NCBI RefSeq assembly: GCF_002093745.1
Contig: NZ_MTSB01000002.1
Span: forward strand, 248,001-312,000
Length of the DNA stretch: 64,000 nucleotides
Direction of reading: 5' to 3'
DNA from: Pseudomonas graminis
Lineage (GTDB): Bacteria; Pseudomonadota; Gammaproteobacteria; Pseudomonadales; Pseudomonadaceae
Shown: positions 34,022-44,839 of the stretch, one piece after another
Layout: each line of letters opens with the position of its first letter
Numbering within the stretch: the stretch's first letter is position 1
The notes under the pieces: model-generated
What the model was told of the DNA's origin: nothing
Databases searched by the model: none
Seen by the model: only the letters and a program-made list of their open reading frames with translations
Program-made: the position numbers and the translations under genes

Positions 34022-34291
34022 TTAATCACCCGCCGGGCGGCAAAACCGCCTGGTGGGGTGAACGTACGGTGAAACGTGTGTATCATGCGGCAGCCGGGAA
34101 ATTCCCGGCTTTTTTGCGTCTGCACGATTGATTGGCCGCATCTGGTTCAGACAGCGGCAAAGTTTTTCGAGGAGAGTGGTCTGCAAAGCCTGTCTCGGGC
34201 ATTTGTCGTGCCCGCCATACGGCGCACCACTTTCTGCTTCACTCAAGGCCGGCCTTCAGGCTGGCCGCCTGGATCACAGGGGATAGGCGTA
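34022..34291. other. Intergenic region hflC-hisZ, no gene seen
   Basis: 270 bp containing one terminator and, further on, an inverted repeat GGCCGGCCTTCAGGCTGGCC near 34250. Many pseudomonads carry a small DUF2065 membrane-protein gene here; I find no matching hydrophobic frame in either strand. Confidence 0.5.
34092..34115 (+). terminator. Rho-independent terminator after hflC
   Basis: AGCCGGGA and TCCCGGCT pair around AAT and are followed by a run of five further T, 71 bp downstream of hflC. It probably ends the hfq-hflX-hflK-hflC transcript. Confidence 0.85.
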
Positions 34292-35479
34292 ATGGCAACG
34301 GTTGACCGCTGGCTGCTACCAGATGGCATCGAAGAAGTACTGCCACCGGAAGCGGCGCGCATTGAAGTAGCGCGCCGTCAGGTGCTGGATCTGTTTCAGA
34401 GCTGGGGCTATGAGTTCGTCGTCACCCCGCATATCGAGTATCTGGAGTCCCTGCTGACTGGCGCGGGTTCGGATCTGGATCTGCGCACCTTCAAGGTCAT
34501 CGACCCGCAGTCGGGTCGGCAGATGGGCTTTCGCGCCGATATCACGCCGCAGGTTGCTCGCATCGATGCACACACCCTGAAACGTGAAGGCCCGAGTCGC
34601 CTGTGCTATGCGGGCAGCGTTCTGCATGCTCAGCCCCGGGCACTGTCTTCTTCGCGCAGCCCGATTCAGCTCGGCGCCGAGCTGTATGGCGACGCAAGCC
34701 CGAGCAGCGACGTCGAGGTCATCAGTCTGATGCTGTCCATGCTGCAACTGGCTGAAGTGCCGGATGTACACATGGACCTCGGGCACGTAGGCATCTACCG
34801 TGGGCTGGCACGTGCGGCCGGGCTGTCGGGCGAAGTCGAGCAGCAGTTGTTCGATGCCCTGCAGCGCAAGGCCATCGACGAAGTAATTGCCCTCACCGCC
34901 GATCTGCCGCAAGAGCTGGCTTCGATGCTGCGTGCGCTGGTAGGGCTGTGCGGTGGGCGTGAGGTGCTGGATGCGGCGCGTGATCGTCTGGCGGGCGCGC
35001 CTGCACCGGTACTGGCGGCACTGGATGACCTGCTGGCCATTGCAGACCGCCTCGCAACACGCTTCCCGCAGTTGCCGCTGTATTTCGATCTTGGCGAGCT
35101 GCGCGGCTACCATTACCACACCGGTGTGGTGTTCGCGGTGTTTGTTCCTGGCGTGGGTCAGTCCATTGCTCAGGGTGGTCGTTACGATGACATCGGTGCC
35201 GATTTTGGTCGTGCCCGCCCGGCGACCGGCTTTTCCACTGACCTGAAAACCCTGGTAACGCTGGGGCAGGCAGAAATCGTATTACCGTCTGGTGGCATCT
35301 GGGTGCCGGACAGTACGGATGCGGCACTCTGGCAGCGGGTTTGCCAGTTGCGCAGCGAAGGTCAGCGTGTGGTTCAGGCGTTGCCTGGGCAGCAGGTAAG
35401 CGCCGCGCGTGAAGCCGACTGTGACCGGCAATTGATTCAGCATGGCGAGCACTGGCAGGTCATGCCGCTGGCTTCTTGA
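34292..35479 (+). CDS. hisZ: ATP phosphoribosyltransferase regulatory subunit
   Basis: HisRS paralogue that activates the short-form HisG at the first step of histidine synthesis. 395 residues with class II synthetase-like motifs ([21 protein letters not shown] [58 protein letters not shown]), but no anticodon-binding domain. GGGGATAG precedes the ATG at 34292. It precedes purA, the usual Pseudomonas order. Confidence 0.94.
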   Translation: MATVDRWLLPDGIEEVLPPEAARIEVARRQVLDLFQSWGYEFVVTPHIEYLESLLTGAGSDLDLRTFKVIDPQSGRQMGFRADITPQVARIDAHTLKREGPSRLCYAGSVLHAQPRALSSSRSPIQLGAELYGDASPSSDVEVISLMLSMLQLAEVPDVHMDLGHVGIYRGLARAAGLSGEVEQQLFDALQRKAIDEVIALTADLPQELASMLRALVGLCGGREVLDAARDRLAGAPAPVLAALDDLLAIADRLATRFPQLPLYFDLGELRGYHYHTGVVFAVFVPGVGQSIAQGGRYDDIGADFGRARPATGFSTDLKTLVTLGQAEIVLPSGGIWVPDSTDAALWQRVCQLRSEGQRVVQALPGQQVSAAREADCDRQLIQHGEHWQVMPLAS

Positions 35480-35518
35480 GTATTCCTGCCGGCCGCCGCC
35501 GGCACCAAGTTTGCGTGA

Positions 35519-36826
<1,308 letters not shown>

Positions 36827-36844
36827 TCCATCGCCGGGCGTTAC

Positions 36845-36872
36845 AAAAAGGGTCGCATTTGCGGCCTTTTTT
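36845..36872 (+). terminator. Probable terminator after purA
   Basis: AAAAAGGGTCGC pairs (with one G-T pair) with GCGGCCTTTTTT around ATTT, 19 bp after the purA stop, with a six-T run. Confidence 0.75.
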
Positions 36873-36995
36873 GCTTTCGGCGTGTAAGGCGGTTCATCGT
36901 AAAAAGTGAGACTTGTGTCACGGCACGGCGCTTGCTACAAAGATGACAGAAAAGTGCCATCATTTTAATGGCGCTCAAGGTGGAGGGATTCTCCT

Positions 36996-38930
36996 GTGTC
37001 AGCTGTCCTGTCTCTTTTGCAAAGTCGTCTGCTGCGCCCCGTGTTCATTGCGCTGGGCATCGCACTTTTGGTGCAGGTGGTGGTAGCGGTTGCGCTCACC
37101 CGGAGCACGGTCACTGCGCTGGAGGCTGATCTTGCCAATCGCCTCGGGGTAGATTCGCAACACCTTTCCGCCGAGCTGGAGCTGGCGAGTAGCGAAGTGA
37201 CGTCGAGTCTGGATTCGCTGTCGACCAGTACCCGCCAACGTCTGAGCGTCGGGCTCTCTGAGCGCTTGAAAGGTGAGCAGGCGCAACTGCGCGCTACGTT
37301 GGAAAAAGACCTCCATGATTCTGCGACCGACATGGCTGAATTGCTGGCTGCCGTCGCCCCGCGAGCGATGTGGGACAACGACACGCCAACCCTTTCCGAA
37401 TTCGCGCGACGTGCGCAGCGTAATCCGAACGTGCTGTTCGTGGTTTACGACGATGCAGCTGGCGAGCACTTGACCCGCTACATGAACCGGGATAACCCTC
37501 TGGTCAAGGCATTGCTGGCCAAAGGCGAGGGTGAGCGGGCGATGGACAAGATTCTGAACGCCGCGAAAAACGATCCATCCGTTTATTACGTCGAGGCCTC
37601 CATCAGCCCTAACGGCGTCGAGATCGGCAAAGTGCGCATGGGTGTTTCCACGGCGACAGTCGAGGAAAATCTCGCGGCACTGGACAAGCGCTTCGCCACG
37701 CTGATCACCAGTGGCGAGCAGCTGGTTTCCGACAGCCTCGCCAGTGCGTCGAAGGACAGCTCCGCGGCCTTGCGCACGCGCCTGCAATCCGCTCAAACCG
37801 CCGCGACAGCCATGACCGGCAACACGCGTGTCGCGGTTCAGGAGGCGGCTGAAACCTTGCGCTGGCGGATCGGTCTGGGCCTGGCGCTGGTGGGGCTGGG
37901 CGTGCTGCTGTTGCTGGCCGTGGTTCTGGGGCGTCGAGTGGTCAGCAAGCTGCACCTGTTGATCGCCGCGCTGAATGATCTGGCGGCGGGAGAGGGCGAC
38001 CTGACCAGGCGCGTCAAGCTGGACAGCAATGATGAGATCGGCGATATGTCGGCCGCGGTCAATCGCTTCATCGACAAGCTGCAACCCATCGTGCGCGAAG
38101 CCGGTGAAGTTGCGCAACTGACGGGTGTCGAGATTGGTGCGATGAGCCAGCGCAATGCCGGTGCCGATGCAGCAGCCGAATTGCAGCGAGATGAAGTGGC
38201 GGCCAGTCTGAAAGCGCTGGAGCAAATGGCTGACGAGGCGCAGTCGGAAAGTCATGCGATGCAAGCGGCCTTGCGTCAGGTCATCGACATCAAGCAGGCC
38301 ACCGATGAAAACACCCGCACCTCCAATCAGGTGGGCGGTTTGATTGAGGCGCTGGCCGGACAGGTCGAGACTGGCGCGCAAGTGATCGAGCGTCTGGCGC
38401 AGCAAAGCCAGCAGATCGAGGTGGTGCTGGAAGTTATCCACGGCATTGCCGAACAAACCAACCTGCTGGCACTGAACGCGGCCATCGAGGCGGCGCGTGC
38501 TGGCGAGACGGGCAGGGGGTTTGCGGTTGTCGCGGACGAGGTGAGGGCGCTGGCCAGCAAGACGCAAAGTTCGACCGGAGACATTCAGGAACACATCGTC
38601 GCCTTGCAGCGCGGCGCGAAAGAGGCCGTCGCCGCCATCGGCATCGCCGGTCGCCAGGCCAAGGAAGGTCTTGAGGTGCTGCGTGAAAGCGTCAAGCGGC
38701 AGCAGACGGTGCAGACCTCGGTGGAGCAGGTACACGCCGCCATCGGGTTGGCGACCAAGGCTGCCGTGCATCAGGCAGAAGGTGCCCAGGCAGTGCGTGG
38801 TCGGGTAGAGGTGATTCACGCTCAAGCCGAGCGAGCGGCCAAGGCCGTGGTGGAAACGACCGCCAGTGGCAAGGTCCTCAACGGGCTTGCTGCACAGTTG
38901 AAGGCAAGTCTGGGGCAGTTTCGGGCTTGA
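36996..38930 (+). CDS. Methyl-accepting chemotaxis protein
   Basis: A 644-residue transmembrane chemoreceptor. The first membrane helix (about 14-36) is followed by a mainly helical periplasmic ligand domain (about 37-285) containing a PAS/Cache-like part ([38 protein letters not shown]). A second membrane helix (about 288-308), a HAMP domain and the cytoplasmic signalling hairpin follow. The hairpin tip carries [18 protein letters not shown] and [13 protein letters not shown], which bind CheA and CheW. The start is GTG at 36996 with GGAGGG upstream. No C-terminal CheR-tethering pentapeptide is seen. The ligand cannot be deduced. Confidence 0.92.
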   Translation: MSAVLSLLQSRLLRPVFIALGIALLVQVVVAVALTRSTVTALEADLANRLGVDSQHLSAELELASSEVTSSLDSLSTSTRQRLSVGLSERLKGEQAQLRATLEKDLHDSATDMAELLAAVAPRAMWDNDTPTLSEFARRAQRNPNVLFVVYDDAAGEHLTRYMNRDNPLVKALLAKGEGERAMDKILNAAKNDPSVYYVEASISPNGVEIGKVRMGVSTATVEENLAALDKRFATLITSGEQLVSDSLASASKDSSAALRTRLQSAQTAATAMTGNTRVAVQEAAETLRWRIGLGLALVGLGVLLLLAVVLGRRVVSKLHLLIAALNDLAAGEGDLTRRVKLDSNDEIGDMSAAVNRFIDKLQPIVREAGEVAQLTGVEIGAMSQRNAGADAAAELQRDEVAASLKALEQMADEAQSESHAMQAALRQVIDIKQATDENTRTSNQVGGLIEALAGQVETGAQVIERLAQQSQQIEVVLEVIHGIAEQTNLLALNAAIEAARAGETGRGFAVVADEVRALASKTQSSTGDIQEHIVALQRGAKEAVAAIGIAGRQAKEGLEVLRESVKRQQTVQTSVEQVHAAIGLATKAAVHQAEGAQAVRGRVEVIHAQAERAAKAVVETTASGKVLNGLAAQLKASLGQFRA

Positions 38931-39000
38931 GTTTGCGGTGTTCGGCGCTACGGCTGTAGCGCTGAATACGCGGGAAGGAATTTCACAGCGTCTTAAATGC

Positions 39001-39030
39001 AAAAAACCGAGCCATTGGCTCGGTTTTTTT
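39001..39030 (-). terminator. Terminator of the left tRNA-Leu gene
   Basis: AAAAAACCGAGCC and GGCTCGGTTTTTT pair around ATT, 4 bp from the 3' end of the reverse-strand tRNA. A/T runs on both sides could also stop transcripts from the chemoreceptor gene. Confidence 0.85.
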
Positions 39031-39034
39031 GAAT

Positions 39035-39121
39035 TGGTGCCCAGAAGAAGACTCGAACTTCCACGACCTTGCGGTCACCAGCACCTGAAGCTGGCGTGTC
39101 TACCAATTTCACCATCTGGGC
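39035..39121 (-). tRNA. tRNA-Leu (anticodon CAG), left copy
   Basis: On the reverse strand, 87 bases from GCCCAGATGG to the encoded CCA. The anticodon arm is CCAGC-TTCAGGT-GCTGG, giving anticodon CAG for CUG codons. The long variable arm (TGACCGCAAGGTCG) and the T-arm with GTTCGAGTC are typical of tRNA-Leu. CUG is the dominant leucine codon in GC-rich pseudomonads. It appears identical in sequence to the copy at 39282 and has its own promoter and terminator. Confidence 0.95.
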
Positions 39122-39155
39122 AGCATCAGCAGCGTCTCCGCCGTTGATGGGGCGC

Positions 39156-39184
39156 ACTATACGGCGATCGTTTTGCTCTGTAAA
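39156..39184 (-). promoter_or_regulatory. Promoter of the left tRNA-Leu gene
   Basis: Read on the reverse strand: TTTACA, a 17-base spacer, TATAGT, then a GC-rich discriminator GCGCCCC. The GC-rich discriminator is typical of stable-RNA promoters under stringent control. Confidence 0.8.
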
Positions 39185-39221
39185 CCCCTGTTTTGATTTA
39201 ATAATCAAAACCCAAAAATGC

Positions 39222-39245
39222 AAAAACCCGCTTTCGCGGGTTTTT
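39222..39245 (-). terminator. Terminator of the right tRNA-Leu gene
   Basis: AAAAACCCGC and GCGGGTTTTT pair around TTTC, lying between the two tRNA genes, 37 bp after the right copy ends. It would separate the two transcripts. Confidence 0.85.
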
Positions 39246-39281
39246 GTGAGGCTTGAGACTGTTGTAGTCTGTTGCCTGAAT

Positions 39282-39368
39282 TGGTGCCCAGAAGAAGACT
39301 CGAACTTCCACGACCTTGCGGTCACCAGCACCTGAAGCTGGCGTGTCTACCAATTTCACCATCTGGGC
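39282..39368 (-). tRNA. tRNA-Leu (anticodon CAG), right copy
   Basis: Same 87-base tRNA-Leu(CAG) as the left copy: acceptor GCCCAGA, D-loop AAATTGGTAG, anticodon loop TTCAGGT, long variable arm and CCA encoded. It lies 160 bp upstream of the other copy on the reverse strand and has a separate promoter and terminator. Confidence 0.95.
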
Positions 39369-39402
39369 AGTATCGAATGGCATCAGCCTGCCGATGGCGC
39401 GC

Positions 39403-39431
39403 ACTATACGGAGCGCTTTTTAGGCTGTAAA
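39403..39431 (-). promoter_or_regulatory. Promoter of the right tRNA-Leu gene
   Basis: Read on the reverse strand: TTTACA, a 17-base spacer, TATAGT, then a GC-rich discriminator GCGCGCC. Same -35, -10 and spacing as the promoter of the left copy, but with a different spacer sequence. Confidence 0.8.
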
Positions 39432-39593
39432 CCCCGGCGGCGAAAAAAAGTCTAAAAAATTCGCGGGCGGTGTGTTTCGGGTGTTGCAGCGGGGTCAGGC
39501 AGGCTTTTTGTCGAGCGGTTTGAGCGTGAAATTTCCCGTTTCATGAGGTCTATGCCAAACTAACCCCTATATATACAAGGTGAAAACTATCTA

Positions 39594-42227
39594 ATGGCCG
39601 ATTGGCAGTCCCTCGATCCCGAGGCCGCTCGTGAAGCGGAAAAATACGAAAACCCTATTCCCAGCCGCGAGCTGATCTTGCAGCACCTGTCCGAGCGCGG
39701 TTCGCCGGCCAGTCGCGAGCAACTGGTCGAAGAATTCGGCCTGACCACCGAAGATCAATTCGAGGCCCTGCGCCGTCGCCTTCGTGCGATGGAGCGTGAC
39801 GCCCAGTTGATCTATACCCGTCGTGGCACTTACGCACCGGTAGACAAGCTTGACCTGATTCTTGGTCGCATCTCCGGCCACCGCGACGGTTTCGGTTTCC
39901 TGGTGCCCGATGACGGCTCCGATGACCTGTTCATGAGCCCGGCGCAGATGCGTCTGGTGTTTGACGGTGATCGGGCGCTGGCGCGGGTTTCCGGTCTTGA
40001 TCGTCGTGGTCGTCGCGAAGGCGTGATCGTCGAAGTGATCTCGCGTGCTCATGAAACCATCGTGGGTCGCTATTTCGAAGAAAGCGGCATTGGTTTTGTG
40101 GTGCCCGATAACCCGAAAATCCAGCAGGAAGTGCTGGTGACGCCGGGTCGCAACAACAGCGCCAAGATTGGCCAGTTCGTCGAGGTGAAGATCACTCACT
40201 GGCCTACTCCGCGCTTCCAGCCTCAAGGTGATGTGGTCGAAGTGGTCGGCAACTACATGGCGCCGGGAATGGAAATCGATGTCGCGCTGCGCACGTACGA
40301 CATTCCGCACGTCTGGCCGGAAGCCGTCCTCAAAGAGGCCGCCAAGCTCAAGCCGGAAGTCGAAGACAAGGACAAGGAAAACCGCGTCGATCTGCGCCAC
40401 TTGCCGTTCGTGACTATCGACGGCGAAGACGCACGCGACTTCGACGATGCGGTTTATTGCGAAGCCAAACCTGGCAAGCTGCGCTTGTTCTCTGGTGGCT
40501 GGAAGCTCTACGTAGCCATCGCCGACGTGTCGAGCTACGTGAAGATCGGTTCCGCGCTGGATGCAGAATCCCAGGTACGCGGCAACTCGGTGTACTTCCC
40601 CGAGCGCGTCGTGCCGATGCTGCCTGAGCAGTTGTCCAACGGCCTGTGCTCGCTGAACCCGCATGTCGATCGTCTGGCCATGGTGTGCGAGATGACCATC
40701 TCCAAGACCGGCGAGATGACCGACTACGTGTTCTACGAAGGCATAATCCACTCCCATGCTCGCCTGACCTACAACAAGGTCAGCACTATCCTGGAACAGC
40801 CGAAAACCGCCGAGGCGAAAAGCCTGCGCGGTGAATATGGCGACGTGGTGCCGCACCTCAAGCAGCTTTACGCGATGTACAAGGTATTGCTGGGTGCGCG
40901 GCATGTGCGTGGCGCGATCGATTTCGAAACGCAGGAAACCCGGATCATCTTCGGTTCCGAGCGCAAGATTGCCGAAATCCGTCCAACCACCCGCAATGAT
41001 GCTCACAAGCTGATCGAAGAGTGCATGCTGGCCGCCAACGTGGCCACCGCGCAGTTCTTGAAAAAGCATGAAATTCCTGCGTTGTACCGCGTTCACGATG
41101 GTCCGCCACCTGAGCGGCTGGAAAAGCTGCGTGCCTTCCTGGGCGAGCTGGGTCTGAGCCTGCACAAGGGCAAAGACGGTCCGACACCGAAGGATTATCA
41201 GGCGCTGCTCGAAACCGTTCGTGATCGTCCTGACTACCACCTGATCCAGACCGTGATGCTGCGTTCGTTGAGTCAGGCGGTCTACAGCTCGGATAACAAC
41301 GGCCACTTCGGCCTGAACTACGAAGCGTATACGCACTTCACGTCGCCGATCCGCCGTTACCCGGATCTGCTGACCCACCGTGCGATTCGCAGCGTTATCC
41401 GTTCCAAGCAGGATACCCCGCACGTACGCCGTGCCGGTGCCGCAACGATTCCGAAAGCGCGCATCTATCCGTACGACGAAGCGCTGCTGGAGCAGTTGGG
41501 CGAACAATGCTCGATGAGCGAGCGCCGTGCCGATGAAGCCACGCGTGACGTGGTCAACTGGCTCAAGTGCGAATACATGAAAGATCGCGTGGGCGAGTCG
41601 TTCCCGGGTGTGATCACGGCCGTCACCGGCTTCGGTCTGTTCGTCGAACTGACCGACATTTATGTCGAGGGTCTGGTCCACGTTACGGCCTTGCCGGGGG
41701 ATTACTACCATTTCGATCCGCTGCATCACCGCCTTGCCGGCGAGCGCACCGGGCGTAATTTCCGCTTGGGCGACACCGTTGAAGTGCGTGTCATGCGTGT
41801 CGATCTGGATGAACGCAAGATCGATTTCGAAATATCCGAAACGGCAGCGGCAGCTACGCCGGTCGGTCGCAAGCGTCGTGGTCATGACACGGCTCCGCCT
41901 GCAGCCGCTGCGGCTGAGAAAGACAAGGCGCCTGCAGCCAAGTCGGGACGTCGTACGTCTTCGACGAAAGAGACGGGCTCCGAGGCTTATCGCCCAAGCG
42001 ATGCGGCTGCCAAAAATGCCGAAGTGCGTAAAAGCCGAGAGCTGAAAAAGGCTCTGCTGGCAGACGCGAAGGGCGGTAGCAAGGCGACGTCGGGAAAGTC
42101 TGACAGGTCGGGTTCTGCTCCTTCATCGAGCAAACCGGCCAGCAAACACCGTAAAGGCTCGTCAAAAACGGGCTCCGCGCCAACTGCAAAAAGCAGTGGC
42201 GCTCGTAAACCCAAGGCCAAGTCATGA
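39594..42227 (+). CDS. rnr: Ribonuclease R
   Basis: Processive 3'-5' exoribonuclease that degrades structured RNA. The 877-residue protein has an N-terminal helix-turn-helix-like region, cold-shock domains (with GRISGHRDGFGFLVPDDG), and the RNB catalytic domain with DGEDARDFDDAVYC (catalytic Asp cluster). An S1 domain (about 645-730, FPGVITAVTGFGLFVELTD) precedes a long Lys/Ser/Ala-rich basic tail. The ribosome site is weak (AAGGTGA). It overlaps rlmB by 4 bp, as in many relatives. Confidence 0.96.
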   Translation: MADWQSLDPEAAREAEKYENPIPSRELILQHLSERGSPASREQLVEEFGLTTEDQFEALRRRLRAMERDAQLIYTRRGTYAPVDKLDLILGRISGHRDGFGFLVPDDGSDDLFMSPAQMRLVFDGDRALARVSGLDRRGRREGVIVEVISRAHETIVGRYFEESGIGFVVPDNPKIQQEVLVTPGRNNSAKIGQFVEVKITHWPTPRFQPQGDVVEVVGNYMAPGMEIDVALRTYDIPHVWPEAVLKEAAKLKPEVEDKDKENRVDLRHLPFVTIDGEDARDFDDAVYCEAKPGKLRLFSGGWKLYVAIADVSSYVKIGSALDAESQVRGNSVYFPERVVPMLPEQLSNGLCSLNPHVDRLAMVCEMTISKTGEMTDYVFYEGIIHSHARLTYNKVSTILEQPKTAEAKSLRGEYGDVVPHLKQLYAMYKVLLGARHVRGAIDFETQETRIIFGSERKIAEIRPTTRNDAHKLIEECMLAANVATAQFLKKHEIPALYRVHDGPPPERLEKLRAFLGELGLSLHKGKDGPTPKDYQALLETVRDRPDYHLIQTVMLRSLSQAVYSSDNNGHFGLNYEAYTHFTSPIRRYPDLLTHRAIRSVIRSKQDTPHVRRAGAATIPKARIYPYDEALLEQLGEQCSMSERRADEATRDVVNWLKCEYMKDRVGESFPGVITAVTGFGLFVELTDIYVEGLVHVTALPGDYYHFDPLHHRLAGERTGRNFRLGDTVEVRVMRVDLDERKIDFEISETAAAATPVGRKRRGHDTAPPAAAAAEKDKAPAAKSGRRTSSTKETGSEAYRPSDAAAKNAEVRKSRELKKALLADAKGGSKATSGKSDRSGSAPSSSKPASKHRKGSSKTGSAPTAKSSGARKPKAKS

Positions 42228-42985
42228 GTCAGCTGGAAAAAATCTACGGCGTGCATGCCGTAGAAGCATTGCTTCGTCACCACCCCAAGCGCGTCAAGCA
42301 CATCTGGCTGGCGGAGGGTCGTAACGACCCTCGTGTCCAGACGCTGGTCGCGTTGGCGAGTGAAAACCGCGTCACCATCGGCCAGGCCGAGCGTCGCGAA
42401 ATGGACGCCTGGGTCGAGGGCGTCCATCAGGGTGTGGTTGCCGATGTCAGCCCGAGCCAGGTCTGGGGCGAAGCGATGCTCGACGAGCTGCTGGATCGCA
42501 GTGAAGGCTCGCCGTTGTTGCTGGTGCTCGATGGCGTTACCGATCCGCATAACCTGGGTGCTTGCCTGCGTACTGCCGATGCGGCAGGCGCGCTGGCTGT
42601 CATCGTGCCCAAGGACAAGTCTGCAACGCTGACGCCTGCGGTGCGAAAAGTCGCCTGTGGTGCTGCGGAAGTCATTCCGCTGGTGGCCGTGACCAATCTG
42701 GCTCGCACGCTGGAAAAGCTTCAGCAGCGCGGCTTGTGGGTTGTCGGTACGGCCGGCGAGGCGGAAGTCGAGTTGTATCAGCAAGACCTGACCGGGCCTA
42801 CGATCATCATCATGGGTGCTGAAGGCAAAGGCATGCGGCGCCTGACCCGCGAGCACTGCGATTATCTGGTGCGCCTGCCGATGGCGGGCAGCGTCAGCAG
42901 CCTTAACGTGTCGGTTGCTACCGGCGTGTGTCTGTTCGAAGCGTTGCGCCAGCGCAGCGTCAAGGCTACCGGCAAGAAGGCCTGA
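42224..42985 (+). CDS. rlmB: 23S rRNA (guanosine-2'-O-)-methyltransferase RlmB
   Basis: SpoU-family methyltransferase that modifies G2251 of 23S rRNA (E. coli numbering). 253 residues with an N-terminal substrate-binding domain (KIYGVHAVEALLRHHPKRV). The knotted SAM domain carries the three SPOUT motifs: DPHNLGACLRTADAAG, GAEGKGMRRLTREHCD and SSLNVSVATGVCLFEALRQR. Its ATG overlaps the rnr stop (ATGA), so the two are co-translated. Confidence 0.95.
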   Translation: MSQLEKIYGVHAVEALLRHHPKRVKHIWLAEGRNDPRVQTLVALASENRVTIGQAERREMDAWVEGVHQGVVADVSPSQVWGEAMLDELLDRSEGSPLLLVLDGVTDPHNLGACLRTADAAGALAVIVPKDKSATLTPAVRKVACGAAEVIPLVAVTNLARTLEKLQQRGLWVVGTAGEAEVELYQQDLTGPTIIIMGAEGKGMRRLTREHCDYLVRLPMAGSVSSLNVSVATGVCLFEALRQRSVKATGKKA

Positions 42986-43006
42986 TCTTCTCGCTGTCTG
43001 CCGAGT

Positions 43007-43033
43007 GAGCAGGTCGCGCTCTGCGATCTGCTC
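43007..43033 (+). terminator. Hairpin downstream of rlmB
   Basis: GAGCAGGTCGC and GCGATCTGCTC form an 11-bp stem (one G-T pair) with a 5-base loop, 21 bp after the rlmB stop. No T-tract follows, so it may be an mRNA 3'-end structure or weak terminator. Confidence 0.5.
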
Positions 43034-43051
43034 AGAAATTCACCAATTGCC

Positions 43052-43080
43052 TTGCGCCTCCAGCGACCCTTCTCTACAAT
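43052..43080 (+). promoter_or_regulatory. Sigma-70-type promoter of the rpsF cluster
   Basis: TTGCGC, a 17-base spacer, TACAAT, followed by a GC-rich TGCGCCCC. It lies 120 bp before rpsF and after the rlmB hairpin, giving a 5' leader of about 110 bases. Confidence 0.7.
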
Positions 43081-43159
43081 TGCGCCCCTTGCTGTCACGG
43101 CAGGCGCGCATGTGCCTGTCCCTGAGCAAGACCAACAGTGTCATTCACTCCTTGTCTGA

Positions 43160-43173
43160 CCGCTTTTGAGCGG
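43160..43173 (+). promoter_or_regulatory. Leader hairpin before rpsF, candidate S6:S18 site
   Basis: CCGCT and AGCGG pair around TTTG in the rpsF leader, 26 bp before the ATG. The S6:S18 complex is known in several bacteria to bind a hairpin with an exposed CCG in the rpsF leader for autoregulation. Assigning that role to this hairpin is inference. Confidence 0.3.
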
Positions 43174-43199
43174 CAGGCTACAACCCGTAAGGAGCATTC

Positions 43200-43625
43200 A
43201 TGCGTCATTACGAAATTATCTTTTTGGTCCACCCGGATCAAAGCGAGCAAGTCGGCGGCATGGTAGAGCGTTACACCAAGCTGATCGAAGAAGACGGCGG
43301 CAAAATCCACCGTCTGGAAGATTGGGGCCGTCGTCAACTGGCCTACGCAATCAACAATGTTCACAAGGCTCACTACGTGATGCTGAACGTTGAATGCACT
43401 GGCAAGGCCCTGGCCGAGCTGGAAGACAACTTCCGTTACAACGATGCTGTGATCCGTAACCTGGTCATCCGTCGCGACGAAGCCGTAACCGGCCAGTCCG
43501 AGATGCTCAAGGCTGAAGAGAACCGCAGTGAGCGCCGTGAGCGTCGTGACCGTCCTGAGCACTCCGACAGCGCCGATGGCGATGACGGCGACAACAGCGA
43601 CGTTAGCGATAACGCTGACGAGTAA
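43200..43625 (+). CDS. rpsF: 30S ribosomal protein S6
   Basis: Platform protein of the small subunit, binding 16S rRNA with S18. 141 residues: the N-terminus [18 protein letters not shown] and [19 protein letters not shown] are diagnostic. The C-terminal tail is acidic and Asp/Ser-rich ([19 protein letters not shown]), the region modified by RimK glutamylation in relatives. AAGGAG lies six bases before the ATG. It starts the rpsF-rpsR-DUF2232-rplI cluster. Confidence 0.97.
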   Translation: MRHYEIIFLVHPDQSEQVGGMVERYTKLIEEDGGKIHRLEDWGRRQLAYAINNVHKAHYVMLNVECTGKALAELEDNFRYNDAVIRNLVIRRDEAVTGQSEMLKAEENRSERRERRDRPEHSDSADGDDGDNSDVSDNADE

Positions 43626-43653
43626 TCCACGGACCTTTTGAGGAGCCAATTAC

Positions 43654-43884
43654 ATGGCACGTTTCTTCCGTCGTCGTAAATTCTGCCGCTTCACCGCTGA
43701 AGACGTCAAAGAGATCGATTACAAAGATCTCAACACTCTGAAAGCCTACGTATCCGAGACCGGCAAAATCGTTCCAAGCCGTATCACAGGTACCAAAGCA
43801 CGTTATCAGCGTCAGCTGGCCACCGCTATCAAGCGTGCCCGCTTCCTGGCCCTGCTGGCCTACACCGACAGCCACGGCCGCTGA
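43654..43884 (+). CDS. rpsR: 30S ribosomal protein S18
   Basis: 76-residue basic protein with the N-terminal [18 protein letters not shown] and the conserved [26 protein letters not shown] region, binding 16S rRNA next to S6. GAGGAG precedes the ATG. Length and sequence match the family exactly, with no anomalies. Confidence 0.97.
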
Positions 43885-43923
43885 GACCAGGTAGTCGACA
43901 AAACGTAACAAAGGATAGAAAGC

Positions 43924-44820
43924 ATGCGTGCCCTGGCTGAATTCATCATGCGCGGCCGTATGCAGGCCACTCTCGTAGTGGCTGGATGTGCGGCATTGCC
44001 GCTGTTGTTCTGGTTGAGTGCTGCCGCAGGGTGCCTTGTGCTCCTGCGACGCGGGTTCAGTGATGCCGTTGGTGTCCTGTCCTGGGCTCTGCTGCCGGCT
44101 TTGGTCTGGTGGTATTTCGGCGAACCTCGTACAGCCATGGTGCTGCTGGGTTCGCTGAGTTTGGCAATGGTTTTGCGTGCCAGCGAGTCCTGGGTCCGCG
44201 TGCTGCTGGTCAGCGTGGCGTTGGGTGTGGTGTATGCAGTAGTTCTGGGCACGGTTTTTCGCGAACCTCTGGAAGCAATGTCGCAGGAGTTGCAGAAACA
44301 TCTGCCGACAATGCTGGCCGGGCTCTACGAGCAGTTGAACGTAGAAGAGCGAGCGCGTCTGGGATCACTGATTGCTCCCGTCCTGAATGGCCTGATAGCG
44401 GCTGTGTTGCAGATCGTCAGTGTGCTGTGCCTGATGCTTGGGCGGTACTGGCAAGCGATGTTGTACAACCCGGGTGGTTTCGGGCGTGAATTTCGCGCCG
44501 TGAAACTTCCACTGGTGCCTGCGTTGGCGCTGTTGGTGTGCATGCTGGTGGGGCCGAATTTCGGTCCTCAGATAGCGATGATTACACCGCTGTGCAGTGT
44601 GCCGCTGGCATTTGCCGGGCTGGCCCTGATTCATGGACTGGTCGCTGAAAAGCGCCTCTCCAGGTTCTGGCTGGTAGGGATGTACATCACGCTGCTGGTG
44701 TTCATGCAACTGATTTATCCGTTGCTCGTGGTAATTGCCATTGTCGACAGCCTGATTGATTTTCGCGGTCGCCGGGGTTCGAAAGATTCCGGCAATGGTC
44801 CTGCGAACGGTGAAGGTTAA
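43924..44820 (+). CDS. DUF2232 family membrane protein (YybS-like)
   Basis: A 298-residue integral membrane protein with about eight hydrophobic helices and a short basic C-terminus (FRGRRGSKDSGN). It sits between rpsR and rplI, the position where pseudomonads carry a DUF2232 membrane protein. It begins 39 bp after rpsR and ends 19 bp before rplI, so it should be expressed with the ribosomal proteins. No catalytic motif is seen and the role is unknown. Confidence 0.85.
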   Translation: MRALAEFIMRGRMQATLVVAGCAALPLLFWLSAAAGCLVLLRRGFSDAVGVLSWALLPALVWWYFGEPRTAMVLLGSLSLAMVLRASESWVRVLLVSVALGVVYAVVLGTVFREPLEAMSQELQKHLPTMLAGLYEQLNVEERARLGSLIAPVLNGLIAAVLQIVSVLCLMLGRYWQAMLYNPGGFGREFRAVKLPLVPALALLVCMLVGPNFGPQIAMITPLCSVPLAFAGLALIHGLVAEKRLSRFWLVGMYITLLVFMQLIYPLLVVIAIVDSLIDFRGRRGSKDSGNGPANGEG

Positions 44821-44839
44821 AAGTTAAGAGGATTTCCAC

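Noticed and set aside
39591..41885. A 764-codon open frame antisense to rnr
   Set aside because: Complement of a highly expressed gene with strong codon bias; no motif.
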